DNA of 64,000 bases from a bacterium (GTDB lineage Bacteria > Zhuqueibacterota > Zhuqueibacteria > Zhuqueibacterales > Zhuqueibacteraceae), in the NCBI GenBank assembly GCA_023150945.1, contig JAKLJX010000006.1, positions 276,789 through 340,788 on the forward strand, read 5' to 3'. Positions within the stretch are counted from its first letter, which is position 1. Each line of letters opens with the position of its first letter. Positions 26,743 through 36,637 of this stretch are shown here, piece by piece. Below the pieces are notes generated by a model. That model did no database searches, had not been told where the DNA came from, and saw nothing but the letters and a program-made list of their open reading frames with translations. The position numbers were made by a program, and so were the translations under genes.

Positions 26743-27363
26743 ATGTCGAAGAATGAGATTGCCATTTTGGGGTTGCTGGCGGAGTCGCCGATGCACGGGT
26801 ATCAAATCCATCAGGAGATCACCCGGCGCGAAATGGAGTATTGGGCCAAGATCAAGCTCGCGTCGATTTATACCACGCTGACCCGGCTGGAAGAGGGCGG
26901 TTTGATTAAATCCGAAAAAGAAAAAGTCGGCAACACGCCGGAGCGCACCGTTTATTCGATTACCGCGATGGGCCGCAGCCAGTTGAGTGAGATGGTGGAG
27001 CATTTCCTGCGCGAAGAGGACCGGCCGGAGTGGCCGTTCGGTCTGGGCGTGGCCTTCATTCAAGGCGCGCCGCGCGAACGGGTGTTGGCCGCGCTACAGC
27101 ATCGCCGCGAAAAGCTGATGCAATGTGATCGCGATCTGCACGATCATTTGATCAAACTGAAAGAGCAGATTCCCTTCAATTGGTTTTTGCTGATCGAAAA
27201 CGCGCACAAACACATGAAGCTGGAATTGGAATGGCTCGATCAGCTCACCGCGCAAGTGCAGGCCGAGGAACACTGGGCGCTGGACTGGCCGGCCGGACTG
27301 AAGTTGAAACACCAGAAGCTGCACGAAGGTCCGGGCCGCAACGTCGCGAGCAAGGCGGCCTAG
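26743..27363 (+). CDS. PadR-family transcriptional regulator
   Basis: 206 residues. The winged-helix N-domain shows ILGLLAESPMHGYQIHQEI, SIYTTLTRLEEGGLIKSEKEKVGNTPERTVYSITAMG, which is diagnostic for PadR. The C-terminal half is helical (dimerisation, Vir/PadR C-terminal type). The ATG at 26743 has GGAG 6 bases upstream. It precedes tolC-MFP-RND genes on the same strand, so it likely represses this efflux operon and responds to a pump substrate. Confidence 0.9.
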   Translation: MSKNEIAILGLLAESPMHGYQIHQEITRREMEYWAKIKLASIYTTLTRLEEGGLIKSEKEKVGNTPERTVYSITAMGRSQLSEMVEHFLREEDRPEWPFGLGVAFIQGAPRERVLAALQHRREKLMQCDRDLHDHLIKLKEQIPFNWFLLIENAHKHMKLELEWLDQLTAQVQAEEHWALDWPAGLKLKHQKLHEGPGRNVASKAA

Positions 27364-27566
27364 CACCGCGCGTGGCCACGCAAGATGAGAATGCGTTTGA
27401 CCATTGACCGGCAGCTTGGAAGAATTCCCTGGACTCCCCTCGTGCCGCAGGCCTACTTGCCAGAACCGCAAGGCGGCTTTCGCGCATGCCGGGTGAGTGC
27501 AAGCCATATACTCTTGTGAGATCGCAAGCCTGTATGAGTGACATACCTTTCAACGGAGGAACCCCA

Positions 27567-28979
27567 ATGTTCGCTTTTCAGCGCGTCTTTTTTTCACTGA
27601 TGATCAGCGTCGTCGTGACGAGTGCGGCGGCACAGGAGACCGCTTCCATGGCGGCCGCGGCCGAAGCCGCGCCAGCTTCGCGGCCGAACGGCACCGTGTT
27701 GACCCTCGAGCAGGCGGTGATCACTGCGCTTGACAACAATCTCTCACTGCAGGCGGCCAAACAAGGTGCGCGCTCTTCACAGTGGGGCTTGAAGAAGGCT
27801 TATTTGGACTATCTGCCGCAGGTGAATTTCGGTTTTCAATATGTCCGGCTGGATCAAGGCACGCTTGACCGCGCCAATGCGTTTTACAACTTTGTGAATG
27901 ATCCCGCCAACAGCCAGTTCTTGCCGGATGAGTTGCGCCGCAATGTCCGTCCCGGTGCCTGGCGCAATTCTTACGGCCCTGCGGTGAGCGTAGTGCAACC
28001 GATCTACACCGGCGGCGTGTTGTCGTCGCAGTTGAATCTGGCGCAGGCGATGGAGGTGCGCGGCCAGGCCAGCCTGGAAGAAACCCGGCAAAGTGTGATC
28101 TTTGAGACGCACAATGCCTACTTTCAAGTGTTGAAAGCGCAGGAGCTGCTGGCGCTGGCGGAGGAATCGCATCGTTCCGCGCAGCGGCATCTCGAAACGT
28201 CGAAGAAGATGTTGGAGGTCGGTTTGCGCGCGCGCAATGAAGTGTTGCGCTTCGAAGTCGCACTCGCCACGGCGGAGAATGCTGTGATCGTGGCGCAGAA
28301 CAACCTCGAGTTGACCAAGTCTGCTCTGAATCAGGTGATGGGGGTGGCATTGGAGCACGAGGTGGCGCTGCAGCCGGTGAGCGATTTCAGTTGGCAGGCC
28401 CCGCGCACGCTGGCTGAGCAGACCGAAATCGCGTTGCGTCGCCATCCCGGCGTGCAGATCATGAAGTCGAGCGTTTCAGCGCAGCGGGCTTCGGTCGGCC
28501 TCGCGCGCTCGAGTTTTCTGCCGAAAGTCGGCCTGGCGTACAATTATTCCTGGGAGGCGAACGATACCTGGGCCTTCGACAGCTTCCGCACCTGGTCGCT
28601 GGCAATCTCGGCTTCGATTCCGGTGTTCAACAGCTTCCAGAATTATGCCGGGCTGCAACGCGAGCGCTCGGCGCTGCAGCAGGCGCAGAGGATGGAAGAA
28701 AATTTCACCCGCGGCCTGCAACTGCAGGTGAAGCAGGCTTCGCTGAACCTGGCGGCGGCGGAGAAGCGCATCACCATCGCGGAAAAGGCGGTGGAGGAAG
28801 CGAACGAGAATCTGCGCATCGTCAACAATTCTTATGAGGTCGGTTTGCTTTCGAGCCTGGACGTGGTGGATGCCGAAGTTGCCGCAACTCAGGCCAAGGC
28901 GAGCCGCATCGAGGCGCGCTATGATTTCTTCCTCGCCAAGGCGCAACTGGCGCGCGCGATGGGTGTCTTGGGACGGTAG
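27567..28979 (+). CDS. TolC-family outer membrane efflux protein
   Basis: 470 residues. A signal peptide (MFAFQRVFFSLMISVVVTSAAA) is followed by two TolC-type halves: TLEQAVITALDNNLSLQAAK at the start of the first, and long amphipathic helices with AQAMEVRGQASLEETRQ and LAAAEKRITIAEKAVEEANENLRIVNNSYEVGLLSSLDVVDAE in the second. It would form the trimeric outer-membrane channel of the tripartite pump. The ATG at 27567 has GGAGGA 6 bases upstream. First structural gene after PadR. Confidence 0.92.
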   Translation: MFAFQRVFFSLMISVVVTSAAAQETASMAAAAEAAPASRPNGTVLTLEQAVITALDNNLSLQAAKQGARSSQWGLKKAYLDYLPQVNFGFQYVRLDQGTLDRANAFYNFVNDPANSQFLPDELRRNVRPGAWRNSYGPAVSVVQPIYTGGVLSSQLNLAQAMEVRGQASLEETRQSVIFETHNAYFQVLKAQELLALAEESHRSAQRHLETSKKMLEVGLRARNEVLRFEVALATAENAVIVAQNNLELTKSALNQVMGVALEHEVALQPVSDFSWQAPRTLAEQTEIALRRHPGVQIMKSSVSAQRASVGLARSSFLPKVGLAYNYSWEANDTWAFDSFRTWSLAISASIPVFNSFQNYAGLQRERSALQQAQRMEENFTRGLQLQVKQASLNLAAAEKRITIAEKAVEEANENLRIVNNSYEVGLLSSLDVVDAEVAATQAKASRIEARYDFFLAKAQLARAMGVLGR

Positions 28980-29097
28980 GTGCAGGTTTTGGCTGCGGTG
29001 CGCATGCGCAAACTTCCGGTGTGATGACTGGAGGGCGCGTGCGTGCCGGAGCGCGGTGGTGGCAGCAAGTTTCACATTTCGATAAAGTGAGGACGAT

Positions 29098-30183
29098 ATG
29101 TTATCCAAGAAGGTCATCGGACTGTTGGTCGCGACGGTGTTCATCAGCTTCGTGGCGTGGAGCCGCTGGAGCAGCGAAAGGCCAGCTTCTGCCCCGGAGG
29201 CGCGGTCGGTCGCGGTCAAGACCCTCTCTCTCTCTCCCGCAGAAATGACGCAAACGCTGGCCGTTTCCGGCACGCTGGTCGGTGAGAACGAAGCGACCGT
29301 CATTTCTGAAACCAACGGCACCATTTTGGCCGTGGCCGCTCAGGTGGGGGAATGGCTCCACAAGGGTGAGACCATCGTGCAGGTGGAAAATGATCTCAAG
29401 CTGGTCGCGCTGGAACAAGCCAAAGCCCAATTGCTGACCGCGCAGACGAACCACGACAAGGCGGTCAAGGATCGGGAACGATATGAAGAACTATTCCGAC
29501 AGCAGATCACCACGCAAAGCGTGCTCGAGAACGCCCGTCTCGCAGAGCGCGCGGCCGAGGCGCAACTGAAGAGCGCGGAGGCGGCTTTGAAACTGGCGCA
29601 GCGCCAGTACGATGATTCTTTCATCAAGGCGCCGCTTGCCGGCCGGCTGGCCGATCGCTATGTTGACGAGGCCGCGATGGTGAAGCCGGGCGACCGCATC
29701 GGTGTGGTGGTGGATGCGCGCAACATGAAGTTGAAAACGAGCGTGTCGGAAAGCGAAGTGGCGTTGCTGCGCGTCGGCCAGTCGGCGACCGTGGCGGTCG
29801 ATGCCATGCCCGGGAAAGCATTCACCGGCAGGGTAATCTCGGTGGCGCAAAAGGCCAACGGTGAGCGCACCTATCCGGTCGAAATTTTGGTGGAGAATGA
29901 CGCAGCCGAGTCTTTGAAAAGCGGCATGTTTGGCCGCGGTGTCATTGCCGTGGCGCATGCCGAGGGCGTACTGGGTGTGCCGCGTTCTGCGGTTCTGTCT
30001 GATCTGTCCGGCCGTTATGTTTATGTGGCAGAGAACGGCATTGCCCGGCGCGTGCCGGTCGGGCTCGGCTTGCAGGAACAGGATCAGGTGCAGATCGTCA
30101 GTGGCCTGACCGCCGGTGCGCAACTGGTCGTGTCCGGGCAGCAGCGTTTGTCGGAAGGCGCCAAAGTCGTCGTGCAGGAGTAG
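29098..30183 (+). CDS. RND efflux periplasmic adaptor (MFP/HlyD type)
   Basis: 361 residues. An N-terminal anchor (KKVIGLLVATVFISFVAW) is followed by the lipoyl half-motifs GTLVGENEATVISETNGTI and VEVG-like GEWLHKGETIVQVE. Next come a helical hairpin (about 100-155), the second lipoyl strand FIKAPLAGRLADRYVDEAAMVKPGD, and beta-barrel and membrane-proximal domains. It bridges the RND pump and TolC. Start at ATG 29098 after GAGG. 61 bases separate it from the RND gene. Confidence 0.93.
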   Translation: MLSKKVIGLLVATVFISFVAWSRWSSERPASAPEARSVAVKTLSLSPAEMTQTLAVSGTLVGENEATVISETNGTILAVAAQVGEWLHKGETIVQVENDLKLVALEQAKAQLLTAQTNHDKAVKDRERYEELFRQQITTQSVLENARLAERAAEAQLKSAEAALKLAQRQYDDSFIKAPLAGRLADRYVDEAAMVKPGDRIGVVVDARNMKLKTSVSESEVALLRVGQSATVAVDAMPGKAFTGRVISVAQKANGERTYPVEILVENDAAESLKSGMFGRGVIAVAHAEGVLGVPRSAVLSDLSGRYVYVAENGIARRVPVGLGLQEQDQVQIVSGLTAGAQLVVSGQQRLSEGAKVVVQE

Positions 30184-30244
30184 GCACACCTCTGATTGCT
30201 CAACACATTCCGGAAGAAACGGCAATGGAATTCAGGAAAAATCT

Positions 30245-33200
30245 ATGACGCTCACCGAGGTTTCGATAAAACGGCCGGCCTTCATTACCATGGTGTTCAC
30301 CGCGCTGGCCGCGCTTGGGATCTTCGCCTATTCGCAAATGGGCGTTGATCTGCTGCCGAAGATGGACTGGCCGATGGTGTCGATTGTTACCATCTATCCT
30401 GGCGCCGGACCGAAAGAAGTGGAGAGCGAGGTTGCCAAGCCCATCGAAGAGGCGTTGTCGAGTCTGAACGGCTTGAAGCACATCCGCTCGTTTTCCAACG
30501 AGGGCGTGTCCGTGCTGCTGGCGGAGTTTTCGTTTACCACGGACGTCGAAGTCGCCACCAATGAAGTGCAGCGCAAGGTGGACGGCGTGCGCGCGGACTT
30601 GCCCAAGGAAATCTACACGCCCACCGTCACCAAGTCCGATATCAACGACTTTCCGATTGTGCGTATCGCGATGAGCAGCAATCAGCTCGACAGCCGGGCA
30701 CTGCATCAATTTGCCGATGAGCACGTGGCCCCGCGGTTGGAGCAGTTGCCCGGCGTCTCGAGCGTGGAAATCGTCGGCGGCCGGCTGCGTGAAATCCGCA
30801 TCGAAGTGGATAACGATCGGCTGCGCGCTTACAATCTTTCCATTCTGCAAGTCAGCCAGGCGCTGCAGCGCGAGAATCTGGATTTCCCCACGGGCAAGAT
30901 CAATTCACCCGAAAACCAATACATCGTGCGCGTCGCCGGCAAATTCACCTCGCCGGAGGCCATGAACGACATCGTGCTGGCCGCCAACGGCGACAGCCGG
31001 ATTTATTTGCGCGATGTTGCCCGGGTGCTCGACACTTTCAACGAAGACGTGACCTATACGCGCTTGAACGGTGAGCCGGCGGTGGGCTTGTATTTGCAGC
31101 GGCAATCCGGCTCCAACTCGGTGCAAGTCGCCGGGCTGGTGCGTGCCGAGCTGGCCAGAATCGAAAGCGAGCAGGAGGGCAGAATCCACTTCGAAGTGGC
31201 GCAGGACATTACGCAATTCACCCTGCATTCCGTCAACGAAGTCAAGCGCGATCTCGGCCTGGCGGTGTTGATGGTGGCGCTGGTGCTGTTCGTCTTCCTG
31301 CACAGTTTCCGCAATTCCTTCATCGTGCTGTTGTCGATTCCGACGAGCCTGATCACTACCTTCATCATGATGCAGGCGTTCGGCTTCACCATCAATCTGG
31401 TGTCGCTGATGGCGCTGGCGCTGGTGATCGGCATTCTGGTGGACGATTCCATCGTCGTGCTGGAAAACATTCACCGCCATCTCGAGCACGGCGAAGAACC
31501 GCAGGTGGCGGCGCTCAAGGGCCGCAATGAAATCGGATTCGCCGCCATTGCCATCACGCTGGTGGACGTGGTGGTGTTCCTGCCCATTGCTCTGATCGGC
31601 GGCATCGTCGGCAAGATCTTCAAGGAGTTCGGCCTCACCATCGTGGTGAGCACCCTGCTGTCACTGTTCGTTTCATTCACGCTCACGCCGATGCTGGCTG
31701 CGAAGTGGTCGCGCGCCGGCCGCACCTCCTTCCGCTGGCCGTGGCTGCACGCCATCATCGACACGTTCGAAGCCTGGCAGCAGAATCTCAACGAGCGCTA
31801 CCGCCGCTTGCTGGCGTGGAGCCTGGATCATCGCAAGACGATTCTGGCGACCAGCTTTGCATTGTTGCTGGCCAGCTTCGCGCTCGTGCCGCTAGGCGCG
31901 ATCGGCACGGAGTTCATGACCGAGGCGGATCGCGGTGAGTTCGCCGTCAATCTCGAAATGCCGATCGGCACGGCGCTCGATCTCACGGACAATGCCTCGC
32001 GCCAGGTGGAGAGCCTGCTGGCAGGCATGCCGGAAGTGACGCGCTACCTGGCGACCGTTGGCAAGTCGCAAAGCGAATGGACCAGCGCGCAGCGCCCCAA
32101 CGTGGCGCAGATCGCAGTGACACTCAAGCAAAAGCGCGAGCGCGAGCGCAGCACCGCCGCAGTGATGAACGAGATCGCGGCCGCCTCGGCGCAGATTCCA
32201 GGACTGGTCGTGCGGATGAGCCCGATCAGCATGTTTGGCGCAGCGCAGGAATCGCCGCTGCAGATTGAAGTGAAAGGCCCGGATTTGGAAAAGCTCGCCA
32301 CGGTCGCGGAGCAGGTCGCGAACCTCACCGCCAGCGTGCCGGGCACGCGCGACGTGAAGAGCTCGTGGGAGGAAGGCCAGCCCGAGATTCAGATCTCAGT
32401 GGATCGCGAACGCGCCGCGCAATTTGGCCTGACGCTGGGTGAAATCGGCGTGGCGATGCGCACCGCGCTGGAGGGCGACATTGCCACCAAATTCAAAGAC
32501 GGCAACAGTGAATTCGACACGCGCGTGGTGCTGGCCAAGGCCAACCGCAGCAACCCCGCCGACGTGGAGAAGGTGACGCTGGTCAACTATCGCGGAGAGC
32601 GCATCTTTCTCGGCCAGGTTGCCGAGATCTACTATGGCAAAGGGCCGACCATGATCAGCCGCAAAGACCGGGAGCGTTTGATCACAGTTTCTTCCAATCT
32701 CTCCGGCACGGTGCCGCTCGGCCAGATCACCCAGGAAATCCAACGGCGCGGCGCCGCGATCGCACTGCCGGCCGGGGTGACCGTCGCTTATGCCGGCGAT
32801 GTGCAAAACATGCAGGACATGTTTCGCGACATGATGATCGCCATCACTTTTGCCGCCCTGTTCGTGTACATGATCATGGTGGCGCTGTTCGAAAGCTACG
32901 CCCACCCCTTCACCATCATGTTCTCGATTCCGGTGGCATTGGTCGGCGGCTTGGGCGCGCTGGCGCTCACCGGCCAGACGTTGAACATGTTCTCGATGAT
33001 CGGCATCCTGCTTTCCATGGGCCTGGTGACCAAGAACGCGATCTTGCTGGTCGATCGTACCAGCGAGCAGCGCGGCCGCGGCTTGTCCGTGCGTGAAGCC
33101 CTGCTGGAGGCCGGCCCGACGCGTCTGCGACCGATTCTCATGACTACGCTCACGATGGTGCTGGGCATGGCGCCGCTGGCCCTGGCGCTGGGCGCCGGCT

Positions 33201-33391
33201 CGGAGATTCGGCAGAGCATGGCGATCGTGGTGATCGGCGCGTTGATCAGCTCAACGCTGTTGACGCTGGTGTTGGTGCCGGTGATCTATACTTATGTGGA
33301 AGGACTCCGCCGCCGGCTGGCGCGCCGCAAGGCCGAAGCCACCAACGGCCACCTCGAGCATGCCCGCTCTTTGGCGGCAGAATCAGTTTGA
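30245..33391 (+). CDS. RND-family efflux pump, inner-membrane subunit
   Basis: 1048 residues, full length for the AcrB/MexB/HAE superfamily. MTLTEVSIKRPAFITMVFTALAALGIFAY is the first transmembrane helix and DLLPKMDWPMVSIVTIYPGAGPKEVE the porter-domain start. The TM4 proton-relay region shows LVIGILVDDSIVVLENI with adjacent Asp residues, and TM10-12 include GLVTKNAILLVDRTSEQRGRG and PILMTTLTMVLGMAPLALALG. It exports drugs, dyes or lipids using proton motive force. The start at 30245 has AGGA 8 bases upstream. Last gene of the PadR-TolC-MFP-RND operon. Confidence 0.95.
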   Translation: MTLTEVSIKRPAFITMVFTALAALGIFAYSQMGVDLLPKMDWPMVSIVTIYPGAGPKEVESEVAKPIEEALSSLNGLKHIRSFSNEGVSVLLAEFSFTTDVEVATNEVQRKVDGVRADLPKEIYTPTVTKSDINDFPIVRIAMSSNQLDSRALHQFADEHVAPRLEQLPGVSSVEIVGGRLREIRIEVDNDRLRAYNLSILQVSQALQRENLDFPTGKINSPENQYIVRVAGKFTSPEAMNDIVLAANGDSRIYLRDVARVLDTFNEDVTYTRLNGEPAVGLYLQRQSGSNSVQVAGLVRAELARIESEQEGRIHFEVAQDITQFTLHSVNEVKRDLGLAVLMVALVLFVFLHSFRNSFIVLLSIPTSLITTFIMMQAFGFTINLVSLMALALVIGILVDDSIVVLENIHRHLEHGEEPQVAALKGRNEIGFAAIAITLVDVVVFLPIALIGGIVGKIFKEFGLTIVVSTLLSLFVSFTLTPMLAAKWSRAGRTSFRWPWLHAIIDTFEAWQQNLNERYRRLLAWSLDHRKTILATSFALLLASFALVPLGAIGTEFMTEADRGEFAVNLEMPIGTALDLTDNASRQVESLLAGMPEVTRYLATVGKSQSEWTSAQRPNVAQIAVTLKQKRERERSTAAVMNEIAAASAQIPGLVVRMSPISMFGAAQESPLQIEVKGPDLEKLATVAEQVANLTASVPGTRDVKSSWEEGQPEIQISVDRERAAQFGLTLGEIGVAMRTALEGDIATKFKDGNSEFDTRVVLAKANRSNPADVEKVTLVNYRGERIFLGQVAEIYYGKGPTMISRKDRERLITVSSNLSGTVPLGQITQEIQRRGAAIALPAGVTVAYAGDVQNMQDMFRDMMIAITFAALFVYMIMVALFESYAHPFTIMFSIPVALVGGLGALALTGQTLNMFSMIGILLSMGLVTKNAILLVDRTSEQRGRGLSVREALLEAGPTRLRPILMTTLTMVLGMAPLALALGAGSEIRQSMAIVVIGALISSTLLTLVLVPVIYTYVEGLRRRLARRKAEATNGHLEHARSLAAESV

Positions 33392-33651
33392 TCCGGAACG
33401 CGTGCGACTTTCAAGTTGACTGAAAGCGGCGGCATTGCGCCCGATACAATTCGTTCCGCCCACCGAGGTGCATCTCCACAACGGCAACGCGCATGTGGGA
33501 TTCCGTGGGGGCGCTGCCGTGGGCGGATTGATTTTGAACTCGGTTACGGCGCCTGCGCAGCGCAGTTCTCCCGCCACCGGCGCAACCGGATGAAAACTCC
33601 AATTCACAATGGGGGCGGGAGGAACTGGTGCGGAATCAGTGAGGCGGGTCT

Positions 33652-34401
33652 ATGACGCAACTGCAAGATCACGTGGCGATTGTCACCGGCGCGAGCAGCG
33701 GCATTGGTTTCGCGACCGCCCTGGCGCTGGCACAGGCAGGCGCGAAAGTCACGCTGGCGGCGCGGCGCAAGGATCGCTTGGGCAATTTGAAGAAGAAGAT
33801 CACCGAGCAAGGCGGGGAGGCGCTGCTGGTTCAAACCGATGTCACCGATCAAGCTGCAGTGCAGGCGGCAGTGCAGCAGACCATGAAGAAGTGGGGGCGA
33901 ATCGACGTGCTCGTCAACAATGCCGGCGTGATGCTACTGTCCTACATGCACAACCTCAAGGTTGAAGAGTGGGCGCGCATGATCGATACCAACGTCAAGG
34001 GCATGCTGTATGGCATTGCGGCGGTGTTGCCGATCATGCGGGAGCAGCGCCGCGGGCACCTCATCAACATCTCGTCGGACGCCGCGCTCAAGGTGTTTCC
34101 CGGCTCAGCGGTCTACAGCGGCACCAAGGCGGCAATCAAATGGATTGCGGAGGGGTTGCGCTTCGAGTTGGCGCGGGAGAAGATGCCGGTGCGCGTGACC
34201 ACCATCATGCCGGGTGCCGTGGCCACCGAGCTGGCCTCGCACATCTCGGATCCCGGCATTCTTGAAGTTTTCAGGAATAATCCGCGCATCGAGTTCATGA
34301 AGCCGGAAGACGTCGCTGCCGCGGTGCTGTACGCCCTGCAGCAGCCCGCGCACGTTGACATCAATCAAGTCCTGGTGCGGCCCACAGAGCAGGCAACTTG
34401 A
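33652..34401 (+). CDS. SDR-family oxidoreductase
   Basis: 249 residues of the classical short-chain dehydrogenase fold. AIVTGASSGIGFATALALA binds NAD(P), LAARRKDRL follows the second strand, VLVNNAGVM is the NNAG motif, and the catalytic Ser-Tyr-Lys are in INISSDAALKVFPGSAVYSGTKAAIKW. The R-K pair after strand 2 favours NADP. Substrate cannot be deduced. It stands alone between the efflux operon and the cold-shock gene. Confidence 0.9.
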   Translation: MTQLQDHVAIVTGASSGIGFATALALAQAGAKVTLAARRKDRLGNLKKKITEQGGEALLVQTDVTDQAAVQAAVQQTMKKWGRIDVLVNNAGVMLLSYMHNLKVEEWARMIDTNVKGMLYGIAAVLPIMREQRRGHLINISSDAALKVFPGSAVYSGTKAAIKWIAEGLRFELAREKMPVRVTTIMPGAVATELASHISDPGILEVFRNNPRIEFMKPEDVAAAVLYALQQPAHVDINQVLVRPTEQAT

Positions 34402-34496
34402 AGCGGCAGGTAGCGGCAGGAGCTTGCCGGCGGTCGGCGGCGCTGCTCGCTTCACCGGGTGATGGTGCCGCGCGAATGTGATCAGGCTCCGGTGGA

Positions 34497-34541
34497 AATA
34501 AGAAACCCCGACCGGTTTCGCGGGGCGAAGCCGATCGGGGT
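34497..34541 (-). terminator. Intrinsic terminator of the cold-shock gene
   Basis: On the minus strand, ACCCCGATCGGCTTCGC and GCGAAACCGGTCGGGGT form a long, nearly perfect stem (a few G-U pairs) followed by TTTCTTATTT. It starts 30 bases after the csp stop. Confidence 0.85.
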
Positions 34542-34570
34542 GAAGTTTTCTACGTCAAGGTGGAGGGCAG

Positions 34571-34777
34571 TTACTTGCCCAGGCGAACGACGTTGGAAGC
34601 CGACAAGCCCTTGGGCCCTTGCTGGACTTCGAACTGCACCTTTTCGCCTTCGGTCAAGGTCTTGAAACCATCACCGTTGATGGCTTTGAAATGAACGAAG
34701 ACATCTTGCCCGTTTTCGCGCTGAATGAAACCATAACCCTTGGCTTCATTGAACCACTTGACAGTTCCCGTTTCCAT
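34571..34777 (-). CDS. Cold-shock protein (CspA family)
   Basis: 68 residues, the standard size. [21 protein letters not shown] contains RNP1 (KGYGFI) and DVFVHFKAI contains RNP2. A single-strand RNA/DNA-binding beta-barrel acting as an RNA chaperone. A strong intrinsic terminator follows. The long, structured, gene-free upstream region is typical of csp mRNAs with a regulatory leader. Confidence 0.96.
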   Translation of the reverse strand: METGTVKWFNEAKGYGFIQRENGQDVFVHFKAINGDGFKTLTEGEKVQFEVQQGPKGLSASNVVRLGK

Positions 34778-35197
34778 ACTCTGGACGGTCCTTTCAAAAT
34801 ATTAAAGCTTGCCCTCGCGAACCGGAAGTCCGCGAGGAGGGATTGAGGCGTACAACCAGCTTTTGCCGCACCTGTTACCCAAACTTCGGATGTCAACACG
34901 GACAACGAAATTTGCGGGAGGGCAGAGAATCGGACGGATCGCTGGTTGACTGCAACATCCTTGGTAGCCGTGATCCTCGGTGTGGAATGTCAGGAAGGCT
35001 TCAACAGCAGACCGCAATCCAGATAAAGCTGACCCGCGCTGCGGGGGTCGCCAGACAAAGGGCGCAAAAACTGTGTACAGAACGGCGCAAAGATAAGTGC
35101 AAAATTCTTGAAATGCAAGTGCTGATTTCTTCCCGGTAAATTTCGTAATCGCAGCCAAGACCTTGCCACATTGGGCTTATCCGGTTACGGAAAGTTT
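34778..35197. other. Long leader/divergent promoter region of csp
   Basis: 420 bases between csp (minus) and the MBL exonuclease gene (plus). No family-like open frame. It probably contains the csp 5' leader and both promoters. I could not identify a specific riboregulator. Confidence 0.45.
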
Positions 35198-36160
35198 ATG
35201 TTCATCTACGATCGCGCCATTCGCCTGCTGGGATCACGCCTGACTTTCGATGCCCGCACCCGCAGTGAGCTGGTCTGCGTCTCGCATGCCCATGCCGATC
35301 ACGCCCGGACCCATCATCTCACCTATGCCACCCCGGCCACGGCCGCGCTCATGCACGCTCGCCTGGGCAAATCCCCAATCAAACCGGTGCCATTCGGAGC
35401 GCCGGTGGCGATCGAGGGCTACCGTATCTCCTTTCATCCGGCCGGCCACATTCTCGGCTCGGCGCAAATTCTCGCGGAGCGCGACGGCGAGCGCTTGCTT
35501 TATACCGGGGACTTCAACACCGAGGTTGGCGCGGCGGCAGAGCCTCTGGAAATCGTGCCGGCCGACACGCTGATCATGGAATGCACGTACGGCCATCCGC
35601 GCTACAAATTTCCGCCGCGGCCCGAGCTGGTTGAAAAGTTGTGTGAATGGGCCGCTGACAACTTGAAATCGGGCCGCGTGCCGATCGTAATCGGTTACCC
35701 TTTGGGCAAATCGCAGGAGGCGATGAAGATTCTCACGGACAACGGTTTCTCGCTGTGCGTGCACGGCACCATTCTCAAGCTCGCGCGCGTCTATGAGCAA
35801 TTCGATTACCGCTTTGCGCCGGTGGAACCATTGCGCCGCACTTCCGATCTGGCCGGCAAGGTGCTGATTCTGCCGCGGCGGGCGGAGTTGACGAAGCTGA
35901 TTACCCGCATTCCCAACAAGCGCACGATGTTTCTTTCGGGGTGGGCGATACATGAAGGTTTCAAACACCGCTGCGGCGTGGATGAGGCTCTGCCGCTCTC
36001 GGATCACGCGGATTTCGAGGGACTGCTGGAGTTTGTCCGGCGGGTCAATCCCGCCAGGATTTTCGTGACGCACGGCCCGGCTGATTTTGCCGTGCACTTG
36101 CGACAACTCGGCTACGACGCCCAGCCGTTGCGCGCCAACCCCCAGGGTGAATTGTTTTGA
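35198..36160 (+). CDS. MBL-fold exonuclease (beta-CASP-like, COG1236 type)
   Basis: 320 residues. The zinc motif HxHxDH is in VSHAHADHARTHH, then FHPAGHILGSAQI and LLYTGDFNTEVG, and a late SDHADF histidine. Between the metallo-beta-lactamase halves is a short cap with GYPLGKSQEAM and LSGWAIHEGF. Relatives include ligase-associated DNA exonucleases and RNA 3'-processing enzymes. ATG at 35198; an upstream TTG reading adds nine residues without support. No ligase gene is adjacent, so DNA versus RNA as the substrate is open. Confidence 0.82.
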   Translation: MFIYDRAIRLLGSRLTFDARTRSELVCVSHAHADHARTHHLTYATPATAALMHARLGKSPIKPVPFGAPVAIEGYRISFHPAGHILGSAQILAERDGERLLYTGDFNTEVGAAAEPLEIVPADTLIMECTYGHPRYKFPPRPELVEKLCEWAADNLKSGRVPIVIGYPLGKSQEAMKILTDNGFSLCVHGTILKLARVYEQFDYRFAPVEPLRRTSDLAGKVLILPRRAELTKLITRIPNKRTMFLSGWAIHEGFKHRCGVDEALPLSDHADFEGLLEFVRRVNPARIFVTHGPADFAVHLRQLGYDAQPLRANPQGELF

Positions 36161-36196
36161 GCCGGCCGGCCCGCAGCGTGATCCCCTCTCTGTTTC

Positions 36197-36577
36197 TCAT
36201 TCCGCACTGCTGCTGCGCATCAATACCAAAATCGCGCCCTGCGGCACGACCAGATAATTCTTGTCGTCGATTTTGATTTCGACCGCGGCTTTGCGCAGGA
36301 AAATGGCGTAATCTCCCTCGCGCGCCTGCATGGGGAGATGCCGCGCTTCACGGCGCGCCGGCTTCCACGGCTCGCTGTCGACTTCACCAAAATCCGGCAG
36401 CGGCGTGCCGGGCCCGGTGGCCACAATCTTGCCGCCTTGAACCGATTCCCGTTCCACGGCCCATTTGGGCAAATACAACCCGACCTCGGTGCGCTCCTCC
36501 CCTTCATCCGGTTCGATGAGAACACGATCACCAACCACCAGCAGGCGCGTGCGTTTTCCCGTTTTCGTTCGTCTCAT
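36197..36577 (-). CDS. GroES-like co-chaperonin homologue
   Basis: 126 residues. LVVGDRVLIEPDEGEERTEVGLYLP is the Cpn10 N-terminal strand and mobile-loop position, GGKIVATGPG the conserved turn, and EGDYAIFLRKAAVEIKIDDKNYLVVPQGAILVLM the C-terminal barrel. An extra segment rich in charged residues (about 60-85, DFGEVDSEPWKPARREARH) is not in classical GroES (about 95 residues). No groEL lies next to it, so it is probably a divergent paralogue rather than the main co-chaperonin. Confidence 0.8.
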   Translation of the reverse strand: MRRTKTGKRTRLLVVGDRVLIEPDEGEERTEVGLYLPKWAVERESVQGGKIVATGPGTPLPDFGEVDSEPWKPARREARHLPMQAREGDYAIFLRKAAVEIKIDDKNYLVVPQGAILVLMRSSSAE

Positions 36578-36637
36578 GGCAAATAGGCAGAAAAGTGATT
36601 GCCGCGGCCGGGCAGCCGCGCCCTGCCGGCGTTTGGG

